From Sphingomonadales bacterium (GTDB lineage: Bacteria; Pseudomonadota; Alphaproteobacteria; Sphingomonadales; Sphingomonadaceae), in NCBI GenBank assembly GCA_027486895.1, contig JAIXOE010000053.1, forward strand, positions 62,001 to 126,000: a stretch of DNA of 64,000 nucleotides, given 5' to 3'. The first letter of the stretch is position 1. Each line of letters begins with the position of its first letter. Positions 17,813 through 26,561 of this stretch are shown here, in pieces. The notes under the pieces are model-generated. The model did not search any database and was not told the origin of the DNA. It saw nothing but the letters and a program-made list of their open reading frames with translations. The position numbers were made by a program, and so were the translations under genes.

Positions 17813-18051
17813 TAAGAGCCGACGGGCATGCACCGACGAGGTCCGCAGTATTCGTTGAGAAGACGCCGGAGCCGCGCTTTCATGCGCGCTAAGCGATGCA
17901 TAAACCGTTTCAACACAGATCGGCCTTTTGCAAACTCGCCGACATCGAGCAGGCGCATGCTGATTTCTGGCGACACCTTCGTATAAATTGAAGGCGATTG
18001 AAATGCAGCAAGCTGCAACGGGCTGCGCGTTTGCGCGTCGATGTCGGCCAA
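17773..18051 (-). CDS. Possible hypothetical protein in intergenic region
   Basis: A 92-codon minus-strand frame beginning M-A-D-I-D-A-Q-T-R-S-P-L-Q-L-A-A-F and containing a basic helical stretch (K-R-F-M-H-R-L-A-R-M-K-A-R-L-R-R-L). I recognise no family. It overlaps the end of the channel gene by 40 bp and has no clear ribosome-binding site. It is listed because the 409-bp interval 17813-18221 otherwise holds no gene; it may be a chance frame. Confidence 0.25.
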   Translation of the reverse strand: MADIDAQTRSPLQLAAFQSPSIYTKVSPEISMRLLDVGEFAKGRSVLKRFMHRLARMKARLRRLLNEYCGPRRCMPVGSYHGKSLSVSGWVC

Positions 18052-18221
18052 CCAGCAAATAAACCGCTGTCATAACACAGTTTGGGTTATCTGAATTTCA
18101 GTCGCAACCGAAACATTGGGAATTTGTATTCTACAGGACATGAGTGTGTAACCTGGTCGCGCTTATTGATGACCCTTAGTAGCCGGGCCGCTTTGGCCTC
18201 GGTCATTGAGGATGACGCGTC

Positions 18222-18968
18222 ATGAGAAGCCGGATATCGAACTTTCTTTGTATTGGAATGCCGCTTGCGGCCATCGCAATGCTGGCCGCTTGTGGATCAA
18301 CCAAGCCAGCTAATACCAATGACCAGAAAAACACTCAGGTCGTGACGGTCCCGCAAAATGAGACCGCTCCCACCTTATCGGGAATGCCTGCGGCAGCTGA
18401 AAATCTGGAGGCGCTAACCGAACAGGCCTTCACTGCAAGCCCTAAGGAACTCGACTCACTCTTTACGAAAGTCCAAGAATCCGTAGCCAGTATCTCCGGT
18501 CAACTTAGCCCGAATGACGCCAAATCATTGGATGGTCATATGCGGGAAGCCAGAACAGCAATTGATGCCGGAAATCCCTCCGACACTGCGTTAGCTGCTG
18601 TTGAAGGTTATAAGCTGATTGTGAGCGCATATCCCCCTGATGCCAAGATACCGGCTGCGGTCAGTTTGCTCGACTATGCCGGATTCAGGATTCAGGCCGA
18701 CCTCAAATCTGAACCAAAGCGTTGGGCGGATGCCCTTGAGGCAGCCAAATTTGCCCACGAACAATGGGATCAGATAAAAGGCAAAGTGACTGATATTGAT
18801 TTGCGAAGCCGGTTCACCGCTTCGCTTTCCAGCCTTGACGAATATCTATCTCGCCAGAACGAGAAAAGTGCCGCGAAAGCTGCTGTCACTGAACTCGAAC
18901 TGGTCGATGAGCTGGAAGGTTTCTTCCAGCCAGCAGGTGCTGCTGCTGTACCCGCCGGCAACAATTAG
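18222..18968 (+). CDS. Hypothetical lipoprotein
   Basis: 248 residues with a lipoprotein signal peptide (L-A-A-I-A-M-L-A-A-C-G-S, lipidated Cys about residue 25). The mature protein is predicted largely helical (N-L-E-A-L-T-E-Q-A-F-T-A-S-P-K-E-L-D-S-L-F, A-R-T-A-I-D-A-G, A-L-E-A-A-K-F-A-H-E-Q-W-D-Q-I-K-G-K) with a flexible Asn/Gln/Thr-rich region after the Cys and an Ala/Pro-rich end. I do not recognise a named family. It is likely an envelope-anchored helical-bundle protein. Standing alone, 190 bp ahead of the MlaA-like gene on the same strand. Confidence 0.75.
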   Translation: MRSRISNFLCIGMPLAAIAMLAACGSTKPANTNDQKNTQVVTVPQNETAPTLSGMPAAAENLEALTEQAFTASPKELDSLFTKVQESVASISGQLSPNDAKSLDGHMREARTAIDAGNPSDTALAAVEGYKLIVSAYPPDAKIPAAVSLLDYAGFRIQADLKSEPKRWADALEAAKFAHEQWDQIKGKVTDIDLRSRFTASLSSLDEYLSRQNEKSAAKAAVTELELVDELEGFFQPAGAAAVPAGNN

Positions 18969-19157
18969 CAAAATTTTCCGTCGTCAAACTGGTCGGCCCT
19001 TCCTGACAATCTCCATCTTCGCATCGACCGCACGCGATCTTGTGCGTGCCGTTGGCAATGAGATTGGATGGGCTGGCAAGGTCAGCGCCACATGACTGAA
19101 TAAATCACTTTTCGCTCATCAAGTAATTGCAATTCATGGAAAGAGGGAGGTTGCAAG

Positions 19158-20207
19158 ATGGTTGTGTCAGAACTTATGACCGCGCTACTGCTTGCCGGCG
19201 CACCGGTGCAAGCTGGGGTAATTCCGCCTTTGCAATTTGCTCCTTCGTCGGTCGCGGCCGCAACTACCCAACTCGATGCGACGCTTGAAAAGGCCGATAT
19301 GGGAGTTGACGTGACTTCAGCGCCATCAGTGTCAGATGATCCAATACGATCAGCTAATCAGGCGGTTTCAATCTTTTCGCCTGAAACGACAGCTGAGATT
19401 CCAACGACTGGGCAGATTGCGAATTCACCCGATACTTCAGCTCAAAGCGAAACTGAAGAACCTCCGCAAGGCGCGAACGAGATTATTGTTACCGCGCGGA
19501 CAAGGTCCCCGATCGATCCGCTGCAAACTATCAACGCTGAATCCTACGCAATTACGCAGGCCATTGACGAGGCCGTGGTTGAACCGTCTGCACATGCTTA
19601 CGCAAAAGTGGTACCAGAACCCGTCCGCAATGGCCTTCGCAACTTTGCCAACAATCTGCACGAGCCTGCTGTATTCGTGAATTTTCTGTTGCAACTCAAA
19701 CCGGGTAAAGCGGCCGAGACTGCTGGCCGCTTTTTGGTAAACTCGACCGTAGGCGTCGCTGGGCTTTTCGATATGGCCAAGCGGAAACCGATCAATTTGC
19801 CCAGACGCCGAAATGGCTTTGCCGACACTTTGGGATGCTATGGTGTAAAATCAGGGCCATTTCTGTTTTTGCCGCTGATTGGGGCAACGACGGTTCGCGA
19901 CTTGATTGGTGGAAGCATTGATGGCTTTGCGATTCCGTTGCCCTTACCCGGCAGTGTCGCTAGATCTCTCAGCCGGCCTCCCGTTGCCATTTCGCGCAGC
20001 GTGGCCCGCGAACTCGATAAGCGCATTGATTTCGACGAAGATCTGCAAAAGATCCGAAATTCAAGCGATCCTTATGTGGCAACACGCGAACATTATTTGC
20101 AAAGGCGCCAAACCCAGATTGACGAAAATTGCGGAAAAAAGAATATTTACGTCGAAACGCGCCTCGATCAAACGGCGACCACGGCCCCATTTTTTACAAA
20201 TCCGTAA
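19158..20207 (+). CDS. MlaA/VacJ-family phospholipid transport protein
   Basis: 349 residues; ATG preceded by AGGGAGG at good distance. The MlaA domain spans about 118-265: S-P-I-D-P-L-Q-T-I-N, P-V-R-N-G-L-R-N-F-A-N-N-L, A-G-R-F-L-V-N-S-T-V-G-V-A-G-L-F-D, and Y-G-V-K-S-G-P-F-L-F-L-P-L-I-G-A-T-T-V-R-D. MlaA sits in the outer membrane and removes mislocalised phospholipids from the outer leaflet for return by the Mla system. Two oddities: the signal region (A-P-V-Q-A-G) shows no lipobox Cys although classical MlaA is a lipoprotein, and a Thr/Ser/Pro-rich spacer of about 80 residues ends in N-E-I-I-V-T-A-R, which resembles the start of TonB receptor plug regions. Confidence 0.85.
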   Translation: MVVSELMTALLLAGAPVQAGVIPPLQFAPSSVAAATTQLDATLEKADMGVDVTSAPSVSDDPIRSANQAVSIFSPETTAEIPTTGQIANSPDTSAQSETEEPPQGANEIIVTARTRSPIDPLQTINAESYAITQAIDEAVVEPSAHAYAKVVPEPVRNGLRNFANNLHEPAVFVNFLLQLKPGKAAETAGRFLVNSTVGVAGLFDMAKRKPINLPRRRNGFADTLGCYGVKSGPFLFLPLIGATTVRDLIGGSIDGFAIPLPLPGSVARSLSRPPVAISRSVARELDKRIDFDEDLQKIRNSSDPYVATREHYLQRRQTQIDENCGKKNIYVETRLDQTATTAPFFTNP

Positions 20208-20586
20208 TCGGACCGACAGCTTACGCGAAGTCTGGATCGCGTAGACAGCTTTTGTCGGCTTGGCTCCCCCCTCCCAGAGCCGGCAATTCGAGAGGGGGCG
20301 GCGTCCAAGGCCAACCTTGATAACGGCGCTGCCCCCAACTTAAAATCAGTAGCGACCACAGTTTTGCGCCCAAGCGGAGATATACACGCTCGGCGCAGCG
20401 CCATTGCGGACCTGGGCGCGCCGTGTCTCCGTGGTAATTCCTGAAGGTAAATAGCGGCTAATTTAAAAATCCTACAAACCGGCGTGCGGATTTCAGCGGT
20501 CGGCGGCGTCAACTTCCAAGAGCGCGGGCAAAAGCGTTCGATCGCTTAGGAAACAGGGTTAGCCGCATTATGCAAATGTCCTTACA
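20208..20586. other. Intergenic region, 379 bp, no supported gene
   Basis: Only overlapping low-quality frames on the minus strand cross this region, and none shows a family pattern or ribosome-binding site. A GC-rich C/G tract with partial dyads (around 20265-20300) is present but without a T run. It probably carries the promoter of the surface-polymer operon that follows. Confidence 0.4.
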
Positions 20587-22296
20587 ATGCTCGACCTGTG
20601 GCGAGCCACGCGACCCGATGGCGGGATCGATATTCCAATCTTCTCGAAATCCGATCTCGGTAACGCTTCGTTGCACGGCAAAGATGACAACGGGTCTTCG
20701 ATAATAATGGATCTCACGGAAGGTTTCCCATTTGAGGACCCCGCGCAGTGCTTGGCTGAGCTCGCATTGCCGTATCCGGCTAGCTCCTTTAACGCGCTCG
20801 GACATCCTGAAAACATAATTTGGAATGTCATTATTCTGGCGGGACAACGCCCTGGACCCGACCCGCTGGCCGAGCTTTTTGGCACTGGCGGCAAGGCGAG
20901 CATCCCGATCAACGGCAAACCGATGTGGACCTTGGTCGTCAAAACAATGCTGGCGACGCCTCAAATTGGTAAGATTGTCATTCTGGCGCAGGACCGCTCG
21001 ATGGTATCCGGATCCGGATCGAGAGAAATCATCGACAGTGAACGGGTCATATTTGCAGAAAGCGTCGGCGGTATTGCCAACAGCATTGCATCGGTAATCG
21101 GCAAATCACCTTTGACTTGGCCGGTCCTAATTACGACCGCTGACCATCCCTTGCTGACGCCTGAAATGGTCAGAGAGTTTATCGAAGGGGTGGGATCGTC
21201 CGATTTGGCTGTGGCGGCGGTAGAACGCCGCACCGTGATGCAATGCTACCCAACGTCCAAACGCACGTGGCTGAAGTTTCGGCACGGTGCATTTTCAGGG
21301 GCAAATCTATTTGCACTGAAAACCCCAGCCACAAACAAGGCTCTGGAACTATGGTCGAAAGCCGAACAAGACCGAAAGCAAGCGCTTAAACTTTTCTGGC
21401 ATTTCGGACCCGTTCTAGCGCTGCGTGCGCTGGCACGGACAATCAGCTTTCCGGCGGCTTTGCATGCGGCTGGACGAAAGCTCGGTGTCAACGCGTCCTT
21501 AGTCTTGTTGCGGCACCCTGAGGCCGCAATCGATGTTGATAAAATAAGCGACCACAGTCAGGTCGAAAGCATCTTGCGCGGTCGAGCGAAAACCGGAAAA
21601 AAAAGTACAGCCCTCATCAATTGCGCGCTGGAACAGGTCTCGATCTTCGATCTGGACAGGACTTTAACAAGGCAACCCACATATACAGCATTGCTGGTCT
21701 ATATTTCGTGGCGTGTCGCGCCGTGGCGGTTGTTAATGGCGCCCTTGGTCATTCTGACCATGGTCGGTTATCTGTGCAAATTCTACTCGCGCAAGCGGGT
21801 AAAAGAAATCGAACAGTGGCTCCTACTGGGGAGCGGTTTGCAGCAATCGGTAATCGACCGTGAAGTCCAACATTTTGCTGACCGGCTAGATAAAACTGGA
21901 TTTTTCAACGACGGCCGCACGGCGATTGCGCGGGAGAGCGCTGCCGGGCACCGCGTGATACTGGCGACCGCAGCCAACGGGTTTTATGCACATGCTCTTG
22001 CCAAACGGCTGGGTATTGAAGACGTTGTCGCCACCCGGTCTCTTTGGAAGAACGGGATGCTCACATCGAAAATTGATGGAGCAAATTGCTATGGTTTGGC
22101 CAAGCGTGAAATGGTCGACCGTCATCTGCGCGAAAAAGGCTTAAGGCGCGAAAATCTTCACATCCGATTCTATTCGGACCACATTTCCGACCTGCCAATG
22201 TTTGACTGGGCCGACGAGCCGATCGCGGTCAATCCGTCCATAAAACTGTTCAAATATGCGCTTGCTCGGAACTGGCGGATAAAGTTTTGGAAGTGA
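20587..22296 (+). CDS. Nucleotidyltransferase-HAD phosphatase fusion protein
   Basis: 569 residues from the first ATG; the first about 75 residues are not family-like, so a start at 20707 or later is possible. N-terminal half is a MobA-like NTP transferase: W-N-V-I-I-L-A-G-Q-R-P-G with K-A-S-I-P-I-N-G-K-P-M, and T-T-A-D-H-P-L-L-T for metal/substrate binding. C-terminal half (about 350-569) is an HAD-IB phosphatase: catalytic F-D-L-D-R-T-L-T, motif II A-T-A-A-N-G-F, and C-terminal acidic motif Y-S-D-H-I-S-D-L-P-M-F. Two membrane-like segments interrupt it near 375-405. Inferred role: makes an activated alcohol or sugar (for example CDP-alcohol) and dephosphorylates a related precursor, for the phosphopolymer genes that follow. 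Confidence 0.82.
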   Translation: MLDLWRATRPDGGIDIPIFSKSDLGNASLHGKDDNGSSIIMDLTEGFPFEDPAQCLAELALPYPASSFNALGHPENIIWNVIILAGQRPGPDPLAELFGTGGKASIPINGKPMWTLVVKTMLATPQIGKIVILAQDRSMVSGSGSREIIDSERVIFAESVGGIANSIASVIGKSPLTWPVLITTADHPLLTPEMVREFIEGVGSSDLAVAAVERRTVMQCYPTSKRTWLKFRHGAFSGANLFALKTPATNKALELWSKAEQDRKQALKLFWHFGPVLALRALARTISFPAALHAAGRKLGVNASLVLLRHPEAAIDVDKISDHSQVESILRGRAKTGKKSTALINCALEQVSIFDLDRTLTRQPTYTALLVYISWRVAPWRLLMAPLVILTMVGYLCKFYSRKRVKEIEQWLLLGSGLQQSVIDREVQHFADRLDKTGFFNDGRTAIARESAAGHRVILATAANGFYAHALAKRLGIEDVVATRSLWKNGMLTSKIDGANCYGLAKREMVDRHLREKGLRRENLHIRFYSDHISDLPMFDWADEPIAVNPSIKLFKYALARNWRIKFWK

Positions 22297-23495
22297 ATAT
22301 TGGTAAATGGCATAAAGCAGAGCCGGCCCCGCTTACGATCGGGTTCTTGTTTAATCACGACCAAATCCACCAGATTGCCCACAGCCTACCGGTGGCACAT
22401 GCGCTAGCCACCAGGCTACCCCATGCGCGAGTCAGCTTGGCCGTTACAAACAATCGTATTGAACATGAGGTGAAACGTCTTCTGGGTTCCAAATTTGCGT
22501 CAAATTTGGAGGTGAAGAAGCTGGGAATTCACACCGCTAGCTCGCGCCTTTTGGCCGGCGCGCTTGGCAGGTTGGTACCTGCTGCGAAGTTGCTGCTGTA
22601 CCGCGATAACATCGCCTATTTCAGCACCTTGGACGCTCTCGTCGTTACCGAACGCACATCTTTGATATTGAAACAGCATTTTGGCCTGACTAGTCTCAAA
22701 ATGATCCTAGTCGACCATGGTGCAGGTGACCGTGCCATCGGCTTTGGCACTTCAACGGCAAGATTTGATCACATCCTCGCATCCGGTGCAAAAATTCGCG
22801 ACCGTTTGATTGCCGATGCGGGCGTGACGCCGGATAAAATAAAAATCGTCGGCTACCCCAAATTTGACGCCGCGAAGGCTGACCGAGAAAAACTTCCATT
22901 TCAGTGCAATGGCAATCCCACCATCATCTACAATCCCCACTTGTCGCCGCATCTCTCGTCCTGGTTTAAACACGGCCGCAAAATACTCGATTGGTTTATT
23001 ACAAATCCCCAATATAATCTGATATTCGCGCCACATGTCATGCTGTTCCAGCGGCGCGTTGTTTTTACCGTGGACAAGTTTCGTGTGGCATTTCCTGGCA
23101 AACTGGACAAAAAATATCTCGAGGCGCCCAATATTCATATCGACTTGGGCAGTGTTGCTTCCACAGATATGACATACACGAATGCCGCCGACATCTATCT
23201 GGGCGACGTGAGTAGCCAGATCTACGAGTTTTTGCGTTGCTCACGCCCTGCCATATTCATTGATAGCCAGGGAACGGATTTCAAGGATGATCCGAATTAC
23301 GCTCATTGGCGGGCAGGGGAAGTCATTCGGACGGTCGATCAGCTGGGACTTGCATTGGATCGGGCCGACGCGCTCCATCGTGCTATGTATATAGCAGCGC
23401 AGAAGACATTGTTCGATTACACGTTTGAACTAACCAGCGAGTCATCGTCGCACCGCGCCGCGCGAGCTATCGCCGAAATCATCGGTCATGGATGA
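22287..23495 (+). CDS. CDP-glycerol glycerophosphotransferase-like protein
   Basis: 402 residues. TTG start at 22287 or GTG at 22293; both overlap the upstream stop. The C-terminal half resembles the GT-B fold of TagF/TagB-type transferases: I-L-A-S-G-A-K-I-R-D-R-L, Y-P-K-F-D, I-I-Y-N-P-H-L-S-P-H-L-S-S-W (the His residues of the active site), then I-F-A-P-H, and A-D-I-Y-L-G-D-V-S-S-Q-I-Y-E-F (the D-x-S-S phosphate-binding motif). Family members move glycerol-phosphate or ribitol-phosphate from CDP-alcohols to polymer or lipid acceptors. Coupled to the nucleotidyltransferase upstream and the flippase downstream (8-bp overlap), it fits a phosphopolyol-containing surface polymer. Confidence 0.8.
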   Translation: MEVNIGKWHKAEPAPLTIGFLFNHDQIHQIAHSLPVAHALATRLPHARVSLAVTNNRIEHEVKRLLGSKFASNLEVKKLGIHTASSRLLAGALGRLVPAAKLLLYRDNIAYFSTLDALVVTERTSLILKQHFGLTSLKMILVDHGAGDRAIGFGTSTARFDHILASGAKIRDRLIADAGVTPDKIKIVGYPKFDAAKADREKLPFQCNGNPTIIYNPHLSPHLSSWFKHGRKILDWFITNPQYNLIFAPHVMLFQRRVVFTVDKFRVAFPGKLDKKYLEAPNIHIDLGSVASTDMTYTNAADIYLGDVSSQIYEFLRCSRPAIFIDSQGTDFKDDPNYAHWRAGEVIRTVDQLGLALDRADALHRAMYIAAQKTLFDYTFELTSESSSHRAARAIAEIIGHG

Positions 23496-24813
23496 GGCCG
23501 CACTCCAGCATCGCGGCATAGTCCGGCGCATTTACGGAAATCTGGGGCTGCTGCTTGGTGGCAAAGCTGCGGCCGGAGTGATCAGTCTTGTCTATATCGC
23601 CATTGCAGCCCGGGTCCTCGGTCCTGAAGGCTACGGCGTACTGGTCCTGATCAATTATTATGCCATGTTCGTAGGAGGCCTCATTGCTTTCCCGGGATGG
23701 CATGCCATCGTTCGCTACGGCGTATTGGCATTGGCAGACGGTGACGAGGCAAAGCTGATCCGGCTCCTTCGCTTTGTCGGTGCCATCGAAATTGCCGTCG
23801 GCGTATTGGCGGTCTGCGTAGCAGCTTTGCTGGCGCCAATTGTCGGTGGCTATCTCGGCTGGACCGCGCAAGCGCAGATGCTAGCCATACCTTACAGTCT
23901 AGCTGTTCTGGCCACGGTGCGCGCAACCCCAGGAGGCTATCTTCAGATATTGCGCCGGTTCGACATATTGGGCGCTCATAATATCATAACACCCATAATG
24001 CGCCTGATCGGTACGCTCGTCGTCGTCGCATTCGGCTGGGGGTTGAACGGGTTTATCATCGCATGGTTGATCGCCGCGCTGACTGAAGGGATTAGCCTTT
24101 GGCTTGTGGGCATATACTTTGCGCGACGCCATTTGGCCGATCAGCCGTTGCTGGGCAAACTAACCGATGTTCGGCATGAACATCCGGGCCTGCTGCGTTT
24201 CACCATCTCCGCCAACGCCGATATCATGCTCAGCGAGCTGGTGAACCGCATCACACCGCTGGTGATGGGATGGGTGCTAGGACCTGCGGCTGCTGGACTA
24301 TACTCGATTGCTCACCGCACGACGGTGGTCATCGCCCAGCCTGCACAGATCCTGGGTCAAGCCGCGTATGCCGAACTTGCAAAGCTCGTTGCAACCGGCG
24401 CGTCGGGCACGAATATCCGTCACGCATTGATGCGATGCGTGGGCATATCTTTTCTCGCGGCGCTGCCAATCATGCTGATTCTTGCGTTCTTCTCCGAACA
24501 GATCAGCATACTGATTGCAGGTCCGGCGTTTGCAGCAGCAGCCAGCGTGATGATCTGGCTTGCCTTGGCCCGGGTCTTGGCGCTCAGCGGACCACCGACA
24601 AGTGCCGCTCTGATCGCGCTGGGGCGACCTGGCTTATCAGTATCGTCCAACATCATCACCAGCCTGGGACTGTTGCCGTTGCTCCCGCTGCTGACAGCGG
24701 CGTGGGGTCTGGAAGGCGCAGGAATGCACGCCGTGATCCAGTCTATTCTCGCGAGCGGGTTGCTTGGCCTGCTTCTTTGGCGATGCACGCGTGAACAGGG
24801 ACATTCGGGGTGA
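23488..24813 (+). CDS. Polysaccharide/lipid-linked oligosaccharide flippase (MATE/Wzx-like)
   Basis: 441 residues with about 12 to 14 hydrophobic helices. The N-terminal pattern G-G-K-A-A-A-G-V-I-S-L-V-Y-I-A-I-A-A-R-V-L-G-P-E-G-Y-G is the hallmark of the oligosaccharide flippase family; a repeat appears around residue 240 (L-G-P-A-A-A-G-L-Y-S-I-A-H-R). It would turn undecaprenyl-linked units across the inner membrane. Its ATG overlaps the end of the glycerophosphotransferase-like gene by 8 bp. Confidence 0.9.
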   Translation: MDEAALQHRGIVRRIYGNLGLLLGGKAAAGVISLVYIAIAARVLGPEGYGVLVLINYYAMFVGGLIAFPGWHAIVRYGVLALADGDEAKLIRLLRFVGAIEIAVGVLAVCVAALLAPIVGGYLGWTAQAQMLAIPYSLAVLATVRATPGGYLQILRRFDILGAHNIITPIMRLIGTLVVVAFGWGLNGFIIAWLIAALTEGISLWLVGIYFARRHLADQPLLGKLTDVRHEHPGLLRFTISANADIMLSELVNRITPLVMGWVLGPAAAGLYSIAHRTTVVIAQPAQILGQAAYAELAKLVATGASGTNIRHALMRCVGISFLAALPIMLILAFFSEQISILIAGPAFAAAASVMIWLALARVLALSGPPTSAALIALGRPGLSVSSNIITSLGLLPLLPLLTAAWGLEGAGMHAVIQSILASGLLGLLLWRCTREQGHSG

Positions 24814-24871
24814 TGCCACTCGGTACGACAATGTCGCGCCGGAAAATAGTTAAACAGGAATTTAAGTCTAG

Positions 24872-25348
24872 ATGAGAAACTCAGCTATTGCAGCCTTAGT
24901 CGCGATTGCGGCACTATCAGCCACCCCTCTGGCCGCTCAGAATGGGGCCTGCACAGCAAGTTCCGGGCCCGCAATTCATGTGGTCATTACTGGCTTGAAA
25001 CACAGGAAAGGAACAGTTCGCGTTCGGCTGTTCGGCGGAGACCCGAAGACCTATTTTGACAAGCGCTTCGCTCTTCAACGCGTTGAATTTGCCACGCCCG
25101 ACAGTGGAAGTGTTGAATATTGTATCATGGTCCCCCGCCCGGGGATTTATGCCGTTGATGTCCGGCACGACACAAACGGCAATGGGAAATCGGACACAGC
25201 CGATGGGGCCGGCGTATCGGGAAACCCGAACATTTCGATGCTCGACGTCATCTTCAAGAAGAAGCCGCCTGCAATAAAAGTGCAGATTAAAGTGGGCGAT
25301 GAAAGCACGTCTACGAATATTGCCATGAAATATTTCACGGCCAGATAA
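24872..25348 (+). CDS. DUF2141 secreted protein
   Basis: 158 residues with a signal peptide (A-A-L-V-A-I-A-A-L-S-A-T-P-L-A-A-Q). The mature domain matches DUF2141: H-V-V-I-T-G-L-K-H-R-K-G-T-V-R-V-R-L, F-A-T-P, Y-A-V-D-V-R-H-D-T-N-G-N-G-K-S-D, G-V-S-G-N-P. The D-x-N-x-N-G-K-x-D loop resembles a calcium-binding turn. Function unknown; in sphingomonads these genes frequently stand near glycosyltransferase and lipid-linked sugar genes, as here. Confidence 0.88.
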   Translation: MRNSAIAALVAIAALSATPLAAQNGACTASSGPAIHVVITGLKHRKGTVRVRLFGGDPKTYFDKRFALQRVEFATPDSGSVEYCIMVPRPGIYAVDVRHDTNGNGKSDTADGAGVSGNPNISMLDVIFKKKPPAIKVQIKVGDESTSTNIAMKYFTAR

Positions 25349-25353
25349 TAATG

Positions 25354-25391
25354 ATGTCTAATTCAGATGCCTAATTCAAATGCCGAATGAT
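25354..25391 (+). repeat. Three imperfect 12-13-bp tandem repeats
   Basis: Just past the DUF2141 stop, ATGTCTAATTCAG, ATGCCTAATTCAA and ATGCCGAATGAT stand head to tail. The first two differ at two positions and the third is degenerate. It lies in the 132-bp gap before the GT2 gene. Purpose unknown; could be slippage products or a protein-binding site. Confidence 0.6.
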
Positions 25392-25492
25392 GTTTTCAGT
25401 TGCGCGAGCGTTTTCCAGCCCGGTCAACGGCTGAGCGGCGCAGCGGACAATTTTAGGGCGCGGGTTATTGGCGCGCTGCCGTGGAAACTCTA

Positions 25493-26554
25493 ATGGGTTC
25501 TGGCAATATCTGGCTCAGCATACTTCTGCCTGTCTATAATGTTGAACCCTATCTCGCCGAGTGCATCCACTCGATTATCCAGCAAACCGGTAGCGATCTC
25601 GGTATTGAAGTTATCATCGTCGATGATTGTTCGACCGACGGTTCGCGTTCTTTGGCGGACGGACTTTGCGAGCAGTTTCCGAAACAGCTACGACTGGTAG
25701 GCCATGATCAAAATACGGGGGTGAGCGCAACGCGCAATCGGCTGATTGATGAAGCGCGGGGCGAGTATATCTGGTTCATCGATCCCGACGATTATGTGCT
25801 CGACGGTGCAATTTCAGAATTGCGGGCTATCGTCATGCGCTGTGATCCCGATCTGATTCTATGCGATTATCGCAAAAACCGGTTCTGGAAACGACGAACA
25901 TTTTATGGCCCGAAGAAACGCCTTTCGAGCGATAAAGGGAAACTGGTTCGAGGTGTTTTCAAGAGCCGGAAAATGTATTGCTGGGTGAAGATCAGCAGGC
26001 GTACATTGTGGTTGAATGATCTCCGTTTTCCTGAAGGGAGGGTGTTCGAGGATGTCGCAACGACGCCGTGGCTGCTTCTTCGTTCGAGCACTTATTATTA
26101 CAATCCAAAAGCGTTGGTCCATTACCGCAAGCGCGCCGGCAGCATCATGGATAGTGTACGCCGACGGCCCGATGTTTTTGACGTAGCGAAACACGAAGAT
26201 TTGGCGCGAGCTCTTCGCGGTTATCAAGACGATCTGCGAAAATGCTTCGGAGCGCGGGCGCCTTCAGTCGATTATTATGTTGCAGACTTTTGTGCCAAGG
26301 AGTTTACCAAAAGCGCCGCCCGGATGATGCGAGCCCGGCGGCTAGATGGATCAGCGACAGCGCTCCCTGCAACGATGACAGAGCTTTACTTGTTATGGGA
26401 AGCATGTTCGCCAATTTCCTTCAAGCAGCTCATGGTGCATTATCTTAAGCGGGGCCGTCTCGTCCGCCACTTTATATTGCGATATTTTCTGTCAAGTATC
26501 TCGATTTCCGCCCGATGGCGTGTTGCTCCAACGCCGTCGCCTCGCTTGCGTTGA
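25493..26554 (+). CDS. Glycosyltransferase family 2
   Basis: 353 residues from the ATG at 25493 (a GTG at 25481 is an alternative). GT-A fold: N-terminal S-I-L-L-P-V-Y-N-V-E-P-Y-L-A-E-C, nucleotide-binding V-I-I-V-D-D-C-S-T-D-G-S, then N-T-G-V-S-A-T-R-N and the metal-binding D-P-D-D motif. The C-terminal part (after about 210) is basic and has no clear membrane helix. Expected to add a sugar from a UDP/GDP-sugar during polysaccharide assembly. It closes the surface-polymer group and is convergent with the MFS gene, 7 bp away. Confidence 0.92.
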   Translation: MGSGNIWLSILLPVYNVEPYLAECIHSIIQQTGSDLGIEVIIVDDCSTDGSRSLADGLCEQFPKQLRLVGHDQNTGVSATRNRLIDEARGEYIWFIDPDDYVLDGAISELRAIVMRCDPDLILCDYRKNRFWKRRTFYGPKKRLSSDKGKLVRGVFKSRKMYCWVKISRRTLWLNDLRFPEGRVFEDVATTPWLLLRSSTYYYNPKALVHYRKRAGSIMDSVRRRPDVFDVAKHEDLARALRGYQDDLRKCFGARAPSVDYYVADFCAKEFTKSAARMMRARRLDGSATALPATMTELYLLWEACSPISFKQLMVHYLKRGRLVRHFILRYFLSSISISARWRVAPTPSPRLR

Positions 26555-26561
26555 GATACTT

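Noticed and set aside
20168-20512. Minus-strand frame of 114 codons in the 20.2-20.6 kb gap
   Set aside because: Basic low-complexity reading, no start signal, overlaps the MlaA-like gene end.
24270-24794. Plus-strand 174-codon frame within the flippase gene
   Set aside because: Out-of-frame reading of a well-supported membrane protein.
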